Notes: generated by a model from the sequence alone, not told the origin. 64,000 nt of DNA from Ornithinimicrobium sufpigmenti (GCF_004322775.1 NZ_CP036403.1:1736001-1800000); one strand, 5' to 3'; positions 1 to 9,054 are shown, counted from the stretch's first letter. Made by a program: numbers and translations.

Positions 1-503
1 CGTGGTGGGCGCAGCTCGAGCAGCACCAGCAGGACAGCCCCGGTGACGATCGCGGTGTCAGCCAGGTTGAAGGTGGGCCACCACCCGGTGTGCAGGTAGT
101 CGGTGACCACACCGTCGAGTGCCCGGTCGATGAAGTTTCCGAGCGCGCCGCCAAGAACCGCCGCCACGGCGATGACCCGCCACGGCGTCCATGTCGGCGC
201 GGCCCGCCAGGCCAAGGCCGCGATGGTGGCGATGACCAGGCCGGTGACGGTGAGCACCAGCGCGGCTGGCGCGTCAGCGCCCAGCGAGAACGCCACCCCG
301 GGGTTGTAACCGAGAACCAGGTCCACCGGGCCGGCCTCGAGACGCCGGGTGGCCAACGCCCGCTCAGCCCACGCCTTCCCGCCCAGGTCGAGCACGGCCA
401 CAGCGCCCGCACCGACACACAGGGCCGCGCGCGTCCGGGCAGGCGTGCGCGCCGGCAGCTGTGCATCCATGTGCGCGCCGTGATTGCTCGGGGTAGATGT
501 CAT
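1..503 (-). CDS. lspA: Lipoprotein signal peptidase II, 3' end outside window
   Basis: Membrane aspartyl protease that removes the signal peptide from lipid-modified prolipoproteins. Translating the minus strand from the ATG at 503 gives an open frame to the window edge, about 167 residues, so only the last few residues are missing. The family blocks are visible: [11 protein letters not shown], then [17 protein letters not shown] with the first catalytic Asp, then [15 protein letters not shown] with the second Asp. Several hydrophobic segments fit the four-helix topology. It faces away from the thioredoxin-like lipoprotein gene. Together with a decayed lnt at 24.2-24.9 kb it shows that lipoprotein-processing genes travel with this metal island. 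A second in-frame Met lies 11 codons in and could be the real start. Confidence 0.95.
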   Translation of the reverse strand, partial: MTSTPSNHGAHMDAQLPARTPARTRAALCVGAGAVAVLDLGGKAWAERALATRRLEAGPVDLVLGYNPGVAFSLGADAPAALVLTVTGLVIATIAALAWRAAPTWTPWRVIAVAAVLGGALGNFIDRALDGVVTDYLHTGWWPTFNLADTAIVTGAVLLVLLELRPP

Positions 504-1408
504 GCGGCGGCACCGGTCCGCTGCCAGACAGGGGCCGGTTCGGCGGCCGGTGGAGATAGGGGCTGCGCGTTGGTCCGCCCGCCGCGCGCACCGCTGCCGG
601 GGCGAGGACCCGCAGCACGTAGCACTAGGGAGGGCCCGTCACGCTGCGTGGGCAACATCCCGAGCGGGAGGCCCCGGTAGGGTCGCTCGGGTGCTGGTGC
701 CTGCGCCCGGCAAAGGGCCGCGCACCGACCGGGACGGGACCAGTCGCGCGCCGGGGAGCGGGTGCAAGATGTTCCCTGCCTGGACCGCCCCCCACCCCGC
801 CCCCCGTCGCTCGCTCGCAGCGCCCGGCCCGCGGTCCACCCCATCACGACCGACGCCCGGGCTGCGGCCAGGCTATCGGGGCGGCCCACTGGCGACCGCG
901 TGGTCCAGCCCTCCAGTCGCCGACAAGCAGCAACACCTAGGATCGTCACTGCGCGATTGTAGCGGCAGTACGTGATGACAACGGGAGGTAGGGTGACACC
1001 GGTGGCCAGGCGTCGGAGGGCCAATCCGCGCAGCGACAACCCGCGGCCTGAGAGGTGAGAGAAAGTGAGCAGCGTAGGCGACCCGCGGTCGACCGAGGGG
1101 ATAGACGATCCAGAGAGCCGGAGCCCACAGATCGGCACGCTGCTCGACGTCGGGCATGCCGGTGGCTGCCGTGTTCGCGGCCGCCGCCTGGTGGCGTCCT
1201 GCCGCACTCGGAGGGTCGTGGACCGGACGTCCACCGCCTGGACTTCGGCGTGGCTGATCCTCGGCCATCCGCGGGTCCGACCACGGCGCGATGACCTCCC
1301 TCGCCGACGGCACCGGCACCGTCCTGCCGCCACCTCTCGCCGGGACGTTGATGCCGGTGGCGCGCCATCGGGCACATGTCGCGACGTGCCCGACGGTGAG
1401 GTCGTCCG
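504..1408. other. Long intergenic stretch, no supported gene
   Basis: About 900 bases lie between lspA and the divergent cytochrome c maturation operon. Open frames here are high-GC artefacts; none shows a recognisable domain, a convincing ribosome-binding site or similarity I can name. The stretch probably holds the promoters of both divergent units and perhaps fully decayed sequence. I see no clear hairpin terminator or repeat. Confidence 0.5.
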
Positions 1409-2005
1409 GTGGCCCGCCCGCGCCTCGTAGCCCTTCTTGCCGCGGCGGCACTGGCCCTGACTGGTTGCAGCGGGGAGGGGTCGAGCATCAACGAGCAGAT
1501 GCGCCAGGGCGACCAGAAGGGGTATGTCGCCGGTGACGGCACCATCCAGGCCTTGATGCCCGAGCAGCGCGAGACCGTGATCACGCTGGAGGGCACCACG
1601 TTGGAGGGTGAGCCGTGGTCCTCGGCGGATCACCGGGGCGAGGTCGTGGTGGTCAACGTGTGGGGTTCCTGGTGCGGCCCGTGCATCGAGGAGGCGCCCG
1701 CCCTGGAGCAGGTCGCCTCGGACCTGCGCGAAGCAGGTGAGCCGGTGCGGTTCATCGGCGTCAACAGCCGTGACTCGGTACCGAGCGCTCTCGCGTTCCA
1801 GCAGGCTTACGGCGTCTCCTATCCGTCGTTGCAGGACGACGGCGGGCGCACCCGTGCCCAGCTCGGTGGGCTGGCGGTGGCGACCCCGTCGACGATCGTG
1901 CTGGACGGGCAGGGTCGGGTGGCGGCCCGCGTCAGCGGCCAGGTGGACGCCTCGACGCTGCGCGGCCTGGTCGACGACGTGCTGGAGAGTGGGTCCGCCC
2001 GGTGA
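1409..2005 (+). CDS. TlpA/ResA-like thioredoxin-fold lipoprotein
   Basis: Membrane-anchored thiol-disulfide oxidoreductase, 198 residues, expected to reduce apocytochrome c cysteines outside the membrane before haem attachment in system II maturation. The N-terminus is a lipoprotein signal: a hydrophobic stretch ending in the lipobox LTGC at residues 17-20. The redox motif WCGPC sits in the segment NVWGSWCGPCIEEAP, and the downstream cis-Pro loop ATPST is present. The GTG start at 1409 follows GGTGAGG at a usable distance. Its stop overlaps the start of ccdA by four bases, so the genes are translationally coupled. Family and context support the role; the exact substrate is inferred. Confidence 0.9.
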   Translation: MARPRLVALLAAAALALTGCSGEGSSINEQMRQGDQKGYVAGDGTIQALMPEQRETVITLEGTTLEGEPWSSADHRGEVVVVNVWGSWCGPCIEEAPALEQVASDLREAGEPVRFIGVNSRDSVPSALAFQQAYGVSYPSLQDDGGRTRAQLGGLAVATPSTIVLDGQGRVAARVSGQVDASTLRGLVDDVLESGSAR

Positions 2006-2748
2006 GTGAGGTCGTCCTCAGCGGGCCGCTGCTGCTGGCTGCGGCGATCGCGACGCTGGCTGGTCTGGTCTCGTTCGCTTCGCCCTGCGTGCTGCCGTTG
2101 GTGCCGGGGTATCTCGGTTACCTCTCGGGGATGACGTCGCCCATGTCGAGCGCTGCCGCGCCGGGGCGGTGGCGCCCGATGGTGGGGGCGGCGCTGTTCG
2201 TGGTGGGTTTCTCGGTCGTCTTCATCACGATGAGCGTGGTCATCTCCTCCCTGGGGGTGGCCCTGGCGCAGCATCAGGGCCTGCTGCTGCGGCTCGGTGG
2301 TGCGATTGTGCTTGCCCTGGGAGCGGTGATGGTGCTGCAGCCGACAGCGTCGGTGTCGGTGCGGTGGCGCCCAATGGCAGGGCTGCCCGGTGCCCCGCTG
2401 CTTGGGGTGGTCTTCGGGCTCGGTTTCTCCGCGTGCACCGGGCCCGCCCTTGCTGCGATCCAGACCCTCGGCACCTCGATCCTGCCCGGCGATGGTGCGG
2501 TCGGCCGGGCGGTCGTGCTCGCGATCGCCTACTGCCTCGGTCTGGGGCTGCCGTTCGTGCTGGTCGCCGCCGGCATGGGGTGGGTCAGCCGCGGGTCCTC
2601 CTGGCTGCGTGACCACCACCGGTTCGTGCAGCGGGTCGGCGGTGGGCTGTTGGTCCTCCTCGGCCTGCTCATGGTGGCCGGCGTATGGGCCGAAGCGATG
2701 GCATGGGTCCAGACCCGGCTGACCAGCAACTTCAGGACGGTGATCTGA
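2002..2748 (+). CDS. ccdA: CcdA/DsbD-family thiol-reduction membrane protein
   Basis: Polytopic protein of 248 residues that carries electrons from cytoplasmic thioredoxin across the membrane to the extracytoplasmic thioredoxin-like partner. The two conserved Cys segments are present: FASPCVLPLVPGY near residue 30 and FSACTGPAL near residue 140. About six hydrophobic helices are seen, as in the CcdA core of DsbD, with no thioredoxin domains attached. The GTG start overlaps the end of the upstream lipoprotein gene by four bases and resB starts one base after its stop region, so this is the second gene of a tight four-gene operon. In metal islands this unit supplies cytochrome c biogenesis. Confidence 0.93.
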   Translation: MSEVVLSGPLLLAAAIATLAGLVSFASPCVLPLVPGYLGYLSGMTSPMSSAAAPGRWRPMVGAALFVVGFSVVFITMSVVISSLGVALAQHQGLLLRLGGAIVLALGAVMVLQPTASVSVRWRPMAGLPGAPLLGVVFGLGFSACTGPALAAIQTLGTSILPGDGAVGRAVVLAIAYCLGLGLPFVLVAAGMGWVSRGSSWLRDHHRFVQRVGGGLLVLLGLLMVAGVWAEAMAWVQTRLTSNFRTVI

Positions 2749-2749
2749 C

Positions 2750-4399
2750 ATGGGCAGCACGCAGACCCCGCAGCGGATCGAGCCGCCCTACCCCAAGGAC
2801 CGCACCACCTTGGGTGGTCCCCGGCTCGGCGCGCTCGGCTGGGCACGGTGGGCCTGGCGGCAACTGACGAGTATGCGCACCGCCATCTACCTGCTGCTCC
2901 TGCTAGCCGTGGCGGCGTTTCCCGGCTCGATCTTCCCGCAGCGCTCGGTCGACCCGGTGCAGGTGCGCACCTTCTTTGAGAACAACCCCGACGTGGCGCC
3001 CTGGCTGGACCGGTTCTTCCTCTTCGACGTCTTCTCCTCCCCGTGGTTCGCCTCCATCTATCTGCTGCTGGTGGTCAGCCTGGTCGGTTGCATCATCCCG
3101 CGGATGCGCCAACACTGGCAGTCGATCCGGGCCCAGCCGCCGCCGGCGCCACAGCGTCTTAACCGGTTGCCCGCCAGCGCCGACGGAACCCTCACCGCCG
3201 ACGGCCCCGAGGCCCTGGCCGCGGCCCGGGCTGCGCTGAAGGCGAAGGGCTACCGGCTGCGCGACGCCGAGGACGGTGATCTGTGGGTATCCGCAGAGAA
3301 GGGGTACCTGAAGGAGACCGGTAACCTGCTCTTCCACATGGCCCTGCTGGGCGTGATCGTCGCCTTCGCCAGCGGTAACCTGTTCGGCTGGCGCGGGGAG
3401 ATCATCATCAAGGAGGGGCAGTCGTGGACGGCCGGTGCCGGCGCCTTCGACACCCTCAACTTCAGTCCGCTGGCCGATGAGGGCGACATCCCCTCCTTCA
3501 CCGTGGGGCTCAACCAGCTCGATGTGGCCTTCGAGAGCCAGAGCGAGGGTGCCCAGTTCGGGCAACCCCGCAGGTTCGACGGGTTGGCCACCGTCGAGGT
3601 CCCCGGCCGAGAACCGGAGCAGCAGGAGTTCGCGGTCAACCACCCGATCTCCGTAGCCGGGGACTCCATCTTCCTGCTCGGCAACGGCTACGCCCCCATC
3701 GTGACCGTCCGCGACCCCGACGGAGAAGTCCTCTACTCCGACGCTGTCACCTTCCTGCCGCAAGACAACAACTACGCCAGCGAGGGCGCCATCAAGGTCA
3801 CCGGCCGCGACCCCGGCCTGGGCCTGGTCGGTGGCTTCCTACCGACCCTGCGGCTAGACCCCGAGCTGGGCATGACCTCCTCCTTCCCCGGTCTGGTCGA
3901 CCCGGCGCTGGCACTGACCGTCTTCGAGGGAGACCTGTTCCCCGAGGGACGCCCGCAGTCGGTCTTCAGCATCGACACCGACCAGATGACCCAGCTCACC
4001 GATGAGGAGAACAACCCCGTCGCGATGCTGATCCGCCCGGGCGAGTACTTCGAGCTACCCGACGGCACCACCGTGGAGTTCGACGGGGTGATCCGCTGGG
4101 CCGGGCTACTGGTGCGGCACGACCCGGGCCGGATGCCGGCACTGGGGTTCGCGATCGCCTGCGTCCTCGGGTTGGCCCTGATGCTCGGCATCAAACGGCG
4201 CCGGATCTACGTACGGATCGACCCGACCACGGCGACCACAGGGTCGGTGCAAACTGTCGTGCGGGTCGCCGGCCAGCCCAAGGGCAGCGACCCCGGGCTG
4301 CAGGCCGTCGTCGACGACATACTTGTCCGGACCACCGCGACCGTAAGCGGCCAGACCCACGCCCCTGAAGCCCACCGTCGAGACAAGGACACAGTATGA
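2750..4399 (+). CDS. resB: Cytochrome c biogenesis protein ResB
   Basis: Subunit of the system II haem export and ligation complex, 549 residues, the usual length for actinobacterial ResB. Three hydrophobic helices lie in the first half (around residues 43-62, 100-120 and 193-215), followed by a large extracytoplasmic domain and a fourth helix near residue 465 ending in a basic cytoplasmic tail. The segment FPGSIFPQRSVDP after helix one is typical of the family. Its last codons overlap the start of resC by four bases. It acts together with ResC at the membrane. No cytochrome c gene lies in this window, so its clients are elsewhere. Confidence 0.95.
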   Translation: MGSTQTPQRIEPPYPKDRTTLGGPRLGALGWARWAWRQLTSMRTAIYLLLLLAVAAFPGSIFPQRSVDPVQVRTFFENNPDVAPWLDRFFLFDVFSSPWFASIYLLLVVSLVGCIIPRMRQHWQSIRAQPPPAPQRLNRLPASADGTLTADGPEALAAARAALKAKGYRLRDAEDGDLWVSAEKGYLKETGNLLFHMALLGVIVAFASGNLFGWRGEIIIKEGQSWTAGAGAFDTLNFSPLADEGDIPSFTVGLNQLDVAFESQSEGAQFGQPRRFDGLATVEVPGREPEQQEFAVNHPISVAGDSIFLLGNGYAPIVTVRDPDGEVLYSDAVTFLPQDNNYASEGAIKVTGRDPGLGLVGGFLPTLRLDPELGMTSSFPGLVDPALALTVFEGDLFPEGRPQSVFSIDTDQMTQLTDEENNPVAMLIRPGEYFELPDGTTVEFDGVIRWAGLLVRHDPGRMPALGFAIACVLGLALMLGIKRRRIYVRIDPTTATTGSVQTVVRVAGQPKGSDPGLQAVVDDILVRTTATVSGQTHAPEAHRRDKDTV

Positions 4400-5421
4400 C
4401 CGACCCACAGCTGGCCCTGGCCAGCGACATCGCCATCTGGGCCAGCCTGGCCGTGCTCGCGCTGGCCCTCATCTTCTTCTCGGCGCACCTGGCTGTCACC
4501 GGAGCGGCCAGGGGCCACCCCGCCGACCTCAAGGCCCGCGAGAAGGCCCGCGTGAGTGTCGCCGGAGCCGAGGAGGTGACAACGGCCGTCGGGCGTGAGA
4601 CCGGGCCCGCCGAACCGGCCACGCCGACCACCGCCGCCGTCCAGCCGCCGACCGTCAGCCACCCCACCGACGTCACCCGCCGCTGGGGCGTCATCGGGGT
4701 GCAGCTGACCTGGCTGGCTACGTTCGGGGTCGTCGGGGGCACAGTCCTACGTGGGTTGTCGGTACAGCGCTGGCCGCTGGGCAACATGTATGAGTTCGCG
4801 ATCGTCGCCGCATCCTTCGCCCTGGTTCTCTTCTCCACGTGGAGCCTGAAGCGAGACCGGCTGTGGCTGGGTCCGTTCGTCGTGCTGCCAGTCATGGTTG
4901 TCCTCGTCGCGGGCAAGATCTGGTACACCGAGGCCTCCCAGCTCATGCCTGCCCTGGACAACACGATGTGGCTGTCCATCCACGTCACGCTCGCGACGCT
5001 GTCCGTGGCGCTGTTCATCATCGGTGCCGCCCTCGGCGTCGCCTTCCTGCTGCGCGACTCGGCCGAGCAGAGAAGCAGCGTGCGGGGCTGGCGGGCGGGC
5101 CTGCCCGAGGCCGACAAGTTGGAGTCGATGACCTATGGGGTCCACATCTTCGCCTTCCCGCTTTGGACCTTCACTCTCATCACCGGCGCGATCTGGGCCG
5201 AGGTGGCCTGGGGTCGCTACTGGGGCTGGGACCCCAAGGAAATCTGGACCTTCATCATCTGGGTCGTCTACGCCGCATACCTGCACTCCCGAGCCACCAG
5301 CGGCTGGACCAAGCGACAGGCCACCTACGTCGCGCTCGTCGGCATGCTGTGCGTCATCCTCAACTACACCGTCGTCAACCTACTCATCACCGGTCTGCAC
5401 TCCTACTCCGGGGTGGCCTGA
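4396..5421 (+). CDS. resC: Cytochrome c biogenesis protein ResC/CcsA (haem handling)
   Basis: Haem-binding partner of ResB, 341 residues, last gene of the operon. The tryptophan-rich WWD-type haem motif is clear: WGRYWGWDPKEIW near residue 275. Candidate axial histidines lie in LSIHVTLATLS and in GLHSYSG close to the C-terminus. Multiple hydrophobic helices surround a variable Ala/Pro-rich linker near residues 45-90. The ATG start overlaps the resB stop by four bases. Together with the thioredoxin-like lipoprotein and CcdA it makes a complete system II set, so loss of the native maturation machinery (for example by copper damage) could be compensated by these genes; that physiological reading is inference. 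Confidence 0.95.
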   Translation: MTDPQLALASDIAIWASLAVLALALIFFSAHLAVTGAARGHPADLKAREKARVSVAGAEEVTTAVGRETGPAEPATPTTAAVQPPTVSHPTDVTRRWGVIGVQLTWLATFGVVGGTVLRGLSVQRWPLGNMYEFAIVAASFALVLFSTWSLKRDRLWLGPFVVLPVMVVLVAGKIWYTEASQLMPALDNTMWLSIHVTLATLSVALFIIGAALGVAFLLRDSAEQRSSVRGWRAGLPEADKLESMTYGVHIFAFPLWTFTLITGAIWAEVAWGRYWGWDPKEIWTFIIWVVYAAYLHSRATSGWTKRQATYVALVGMLCVILNYTVVNLLITGLHSYSGVA

Positions 5422-5656
5422 TAGGCATCTCACGCTAAGCCGGCGCGCGGGTAGGGAATGCCCTCCCCAGATCAAGTTCAACGCGCTTACTGAGCTGAGG
5501 CGTCCCTGGCGTCTCCGGGGGGAGCCGATGCTCCTTACTGGTGTCAAGCCCGCATTGAGCCACTGGCGGTAGCCCTCGGCGGACGTCGCCGCGCCGACGA
5601 ACTCGAACTCGGCAACCGGTCCCTCCTGCCCGCGCCAGCCGCTGATCCTACGCCGA
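5422..5656. other. Short gap after resC, nothing assigned
   Basis: No supported gene. The 11-base string CCAGATCAAGT near 5467 also occurs at 9046 inside an FNR-like palindrome, but here it lacks the second half-site. The minus-strand frame around 5560-5640 is open but not recognisable, and may be debris of the oxidoreductase gene that follows. Confidence 0.4.
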
Positions 5657-6113
5657 CTACCTGCACGAGGAGTATAGGGCGAGCATGGTCTGACCGGTCT
5701 CGAGGTCGATCTCGTGGGTGAGGTCGTATGCCGGTCCCCGCCATTGGGATTTGTGGCTGCGACTGCGAACGAGATCTCTTCCGGCTTGGCGACGGCCTGG
5801 TCGGCCCGCAGCAGGGCATGGTCCGCGAACCCGCACTGTCCCCGGCGCCACCGGCCCCAGGACCTCGTCGCCCACCGCATACTCCTCGACTCCCGGTCCG
5901 ACCGCGACGCCGCCGCCTGGCGACCTCGCGGCCCATCGGGACCGGCAGGTGCCTCCCGCCTGAGGTAGCCCTCGCGGATCTTCCAGTCCACCGGGTTCAC
6001 CCCGGCGGCGCGGACCTCGACGAGGATCTGGCCCGGCCCCGGTTCGGGGACGGGGCGCTCGATCAGCTTCCACCTTCGGGGCCGCCGTACTGGTTGAACA
6101 CGTACACCCGCGA
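5657..6113 (-). pseudogene. Decayed zinc-type/quinone NADP oxidoreductase
   Basis: Reading the minus strand from the ATG at 6113 gives MSRVYVFNQYGGPEGGS and a stop. In another frame follows the typical N-terminal GroES-like start of NADPH:quinone reductases, ending in EPGPGQILVEVRAAGVNP and VDWKIREGYLR. Further pieces switch frame several times and the region ends without the Rossmann domain. At least two frameshifts and a large 3' deletion make it non-functional. It is the distal gene after the metal ATPase and cupin on the same strand, so it probably was part of that operon. Fragment family assignment is based on visible motif similarity only. Confidence 0.7.
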
Positions 6114-6162
6114 CATCTCTGCTCTCCTACTGCGAATCTTGAGGTGAGGCGCTTGGAGTTGC

Positions 6163-6588
6163 TCAGTGCGCGGGGGGCTCGTCATGGTCCTGCGCATGGG
6201 CCCGGTCGGCCTCCTCCTTGGTGGCGAAGGCAGCCTGCGGGGCGTGCTCGGGCGGGGCGTAGATGGTGTAGAGCACCAGCGGCTCCTTGCCGGTGTTGCG
6301 GAAGTTGTGCTCCGCTCCCGCCGGGACGGCGCACTGGTCACCCGCCTCGACGGGGTGGGTGTGACCGGCGAGGTCCGCGTGCCCGGTCCCGCTGATGAAG
6401 GTCAGGATCTGGTCACCGTGCTCGTGCACCTCGGCACCGATCTCCTCACCCGGTGGGATGGTCATGATGACGATCTGGGCGTGCTCACCGGTCCACAGAA
6501 CCCTGCGGTAGTCGGGGCTCTCCTGGGCGGTGTCGGCGATGGTGAAGTGCTCGATGTTCTGACCGAGGGAGAAGTTCTCCTGAGTCAT
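6163..6588 (-). CDS. Single-domain cupin protein
   Basis: A 141-residue protein with one cupin barrel. Motif 1 is visible as GEEIGAEVHEHGDQILTFISG with metal-binding His, His and Glu/Asp positions, and motif 2 as AVPAGAEHNFRN with the final His. The C-terminus is rich in His, Asp and Ala and could bind metal weakly. The ATG at 6588 follows a good purine-rich site (AGGAGCATC in the minus sense). It lies 97 bases downstream of the metal ATPase, in the same direction and probably the same transcript. Small cupins of this type are often annotated without function; a role in metal or oxidative stress is inferred from the neighbours. Confidence 0.85.
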   Translation of the reverse strand: MTQENFSLGQNIEHFTIADTAQESPDYRRVLWTGEHAQIVIMTIPPGEEIGAEVHEHGDQILTFISGTGHADLAGHTHPVEAGDQCAVPAGAEHNFRNTGKEPLVLYTIYAPPEHAPQAAFATKEEADRAHAQDHDEPPAH

Positions 6589-6685
6589 GATGCTCCTTTC
6601 GTGTCCGTTCCGGACGTTGTTGTCGGTATGTGGCAGCCGCGCGAGGCCCTGATGGTCCGGGGCCGCCGCGCGGCAGCTGGTGGGT

Positions 6686-8665
6686 TCAGGCAGGCTGGGT
6701 CGCCCGTGCCTCCTGGGGGACCCCGGGCCGGCCGGCCCCGCCGGTGGCCCGGGCGGCAGGGTCCTCCTTGCGGCGCAGCAGGCGCATCGCGTTGACGATG
6801 ACGACGAGCACCGAGAGCTCGTGGACGAGCATCCCGATGGCCATCGTGACGCCGCCGAACAGGACGCCCACCATGAGGACCGCCACGGTGGCCAGGGCGA
6901 TGACGATGTTCTGCCGCATGTTGTTGACCGTGCGCTTGGCGAGCGAGACCGCCTCGGGCAGCTTGAGCAGGTTGTCGTTCATCAGGGCGATGTCAGCGGT
7001 CTCGATCGCGACGCCGGTGCCGGCGGCGCCCATCGCCACGCCGATGTCCGCGGTGGCCAGCGCGGGGGCGTCGTTGACGCCGTCACCGACCATGGCCACG
7101 GTGTAGCCCTTCCGGCGCAGCTCATCGACCGCCTCCAGCTTGTCCTCGGGCAGCAGCCCGGCGCGGACCTCGTCGATGCCGACCTGGGCACCGACCGCCT
7201 GGGCGACGGGCTCGATGTCGCCGGTGAGCATGACGACCTTCTTGACGCCGGCGTTGTGCAGCCGGCGCACCATCTCCGGGGCATCCGCACGGATCTTGTC
7301 CGCGACGGCGACCACGCCGATCGCGCGGCCGTCGCAGGCGACGACCATCGGTGTGCGCCCCTTGGCGGCCAGGTCGGCTACGACCTGCGCGGCGCGGCCG
7401 GTGTCCTCGATGCTCTGGACCTGCTCGGCGTGCTCATCACGGACCAGGGCCAGGTTGCCCACCGCGACGCGGTGACCATCCAGCGTGGCCACGATGCCCT
7501 TGCCGGGGACCGGCTCGGTGTGCTGGGGCAGGCCGAGCACCGGAAGACCGCGCTCTGCCGCAGCTTCCAGGATGGGGCGGGCCAGCGGGTGCTCGGAACC
7601 GGCCTCGGCGCGAGCGGCATACCGCAGCACCTCGTCCGCATCGACCGGCGGGTGGTCCGGACCAAGATCGGTGTCGAGCACCACCACGTCGGTCAGCTGC
7701 GGGCGACCCTCGGTGAGGGTGCCGGTCTTGTCCAGGGCGACGGCGTCGATCCTGGCGGAGGTCTCCAGGAACTCGCCGCCCTTGATCAGCATGCCGTCCC
7801 TGGCGCCGCGGCCGATGCCGGCCACGATCGAGACGGGGATGGAGATGACCAGCGCGCCGGGGCAGGCGATGACCAGCAGGGTCAGGGCCAGGACGACGTC
7901 CTGGGTGAACAGGCCGACCACGATCGCGAGCACGATGATCGCGGGGGTGTACCAGGCGGAGAAGCGGTCCATGAACTTCTGCGTCTTCGCCTTGGCGTCC
8001 TGCGCCTCCTCGACCCGGTGGATGATCCGGGCCAGGGTGGTGTCGGCGCCGACCCCGGTGGCCCTGACCTGCAGGAAACCGCCGGTGGAGATGGTGCCGG
8101 CGAACACCTGCTCGCCTGTCATCTTCTCCACCGGGATGGACTCGCCGGTGATGGAGGCCTCGTCGAGCGCGCCGGTGCCGCCGGTGACCTTGCCATCGAC
8201 CGGGACCTTGGCGCCGTTCTTGACCAGCACGATCTCGCCCAGGCCCACCTCGTGGGCGGGCACCTCGACCTGTTCCCCGTCCCGCAGCACGATCGCTACA
8301 TCGGGTGCGACCGCCACCAGTTCGGCCAGTGCCGAGCGGGTCCTGTTCAGCGTGGCATCCTCCAACGCATGCCCGATCGCAAACAGGAAGGTCACAGCGG
8401 CGGCCTCCCAGTACTCACCGATGATGACCGCGCCAATGGCGGCGATGGAGACCAGAAGGTCGATGCCGATCACCCTGGCGGTCAGGGCCGTCCAGGCCTT
8501 CCTGACCACCGGGGCGCCCGCGACCACCGCGGCCGCGACCATCAAAAGATCACCCCACAGCTGGTCCTCCCAGATCCGGCTGGTGGCCACCGAGGCCAGG
8601 ATCAGCAGACCTGAGACCGCCGGGACCGCCCAGCGGCCGTAAAGCCAGCCTTGGACCTTGCTCAT
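6686..8665 (-). CDS. Heavy-metal P1B-type ATPase with CPG metal motif
   Basis: Membrane ATPase of 659 residues that exports a transition metal. Conserved signatures: TGES in the actuator domain, DKTGTLTEG phosphorylation site, SEHPLA in the nucleotide domain, TGD and MVGDGVNDAPAL in the hinge. It lacks an N-terminal HMA domain, which is supplied by the separate gene just upstream. The transmembrane metal motif is ACPGAL rather than the common CPC, so ion specificity cannot be read from the sequence with confidence; Zn, Cd or Cu are possible. The C-terminus is a low-complexity Ala/Gly/Arg tail. The ATG start follows GAGAGGA. Transcription likely begins before the HMA gene and continues to the cupin. 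Confidence 0.95.
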   Translation of the reverse strand: MSKVQGWLYGRWAVPAVSGLLILASVATSRIWEDQLWGDLLMVAAAVVAGAPVVRKAWTALTARVIGIDLLVSIAAIGAVIIGEYWEAAAVTFLFAIGHALEDATLNRTRSALAELVAVAPDVAIVLRDGEQVEVPAHEVGLGEIVLVKNGAKVPVDGKVTGGTGALDEASITGESIPVEKMTGEQVFAGTISTGGFLQVRATGVGADTTLARIIHRVEEAQDAKAKTQKFMDRFSAWYTPAIIVLAIVVGLFTQDVVLALTLLVIACPGALVISIPVSIVAGIGRGARDGMLIKGGEFLETSARIDAVALDKTGTLTEGRPQLTDVVVLDTDLGPDHPPVDADEVLRYAARAEAGSEHPLARPILEAAAERGLPVLGLPQHTEPVPGKGIVATLDGHRVAVGNLALVRDEHAEQVQSIEDTGRAAQVVADLAAKGRTPMVVACDGRAIGVVAVADKIRADAPEMVRRLHNAGVKKVVMLTGDIEPVAQAVGAQVGIDEVRAGLLPEDKLEAVDELRRKGYTVAMVGDGVNDAPALATADIGVAMGAAGTGVAIETADIALMNDNLLKLPEAVSLAKRTVNNMRQNIVIALATVAVLMVGVLFGGVTMAIGMLVHELSVLVVIVNAMRLLRRKEDPAARATGGAGRPGVPQEARATQPA

Positions 8666-8716
8666 GCGTCTTTCCTCTCGCGAATGAAGTGTGTGGTGTC
8701 GGCTCCCGGATCAGCC

Positions 8717-8962
8717 TCAGAAGGCGGAAGGCGTGGACTTGTAGCCAGCCTTGTCGACCGCGGCCACCAGGTCATCCACGCTGGCCAGCTCCGGGTCGTG
8801 CGCGACCTCGACGCGGGAGGAGGCGAAGTGCACCTTCACCGACTCCACGCCCTTCAGGCGGCCGACCTGCTTCTCGATCTTGGCCACGCAGCTGGGGCAG
8901 GAGAAGCCCTCGGCCCGCAGGATGGTCGTGGTCGTGGTCGTGGTGGTGGTCACGCTCATCAT
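8717..8962 (-). CDS. HMA-domain metallochaperone with poly-Thr start
   Basis: An 81-residue heavy-metal-associated protein. The core FSCPSCVAKIEKQVGRLKGVESVKV shape carries the metal-binding CPSC pair in the place of the usual CxxC and a normal beta-alpha-beta pattern to the end. Before it stands a run of nine Thr encoded by a GTGGTC-type microsatellite, which is unusual for this family. Two Met codons are adjacent; the second, at 8959, has the better distance to GGAAGGAAACC. It lies 51 bases before the P-type ATPase, which lacks its own HMA domain, so it probably delivers the metal ion to that pump. Copper, zinc or cadmium cannot be separated from sequence alone. Confidence 0.88.
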   Translation of the reverse strand: MMSVTTTTTTTTTILRAEGFSCPSCVAKIEKQVGRLKGVESVKVHFASSRVEVAHDPELASVDDLVAAVDKAGYKSTPSAF

Positions 8963-9038
8963 GGTTTCCTTCCGTTTGTCCTCGAACCCCTAGTCCGGGG
9001 CTGTTGACTTCACGGTACGCAGAACCCGCCCCGGGTTC

Positions 9039-9054
9039 CTTGACCCAGATCAAG
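9039..9054. promoter_or_regulatory. FNR/CRP-like palindrome upstream of the HMA-ATPase unit
   Basis: The sequence CTTGACCCAGATCAAG is close to the FNR-family consensus TTGAT-N4-ATCAA, with one base off in the left half. It lies about 80 bases upstream of the HMA chaperone start, where a promoter is expected. This suggests control by a CRP/FNR-type regulator, for example oxygen or metal stress, but no such regulator is encoded nearby. Confidence 0.4.

Noticed and set aside
500..1633. Long open frame on the minus strand between lspA and the thioredoxin-like lipoprotein gene
   Set aside because: Arg/Pro/Gly-rich composition without domains, overlaps the start of a clear gene, and is typical of spurious frames in high-GC DNA.
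5459..5476. CCAGATCAAGT string similar to the FNR-like box
   Set aside because: Only one half-site is present and no gene start follows at a useful distance.
6680..8614. 644-codon open frame on the plus strand opposite the metal ATPase
   Set aside because: Composition (Asp/Gly/His/Gln-rich, no motifs) is that of an antisense shadow of the P-type ATPase.
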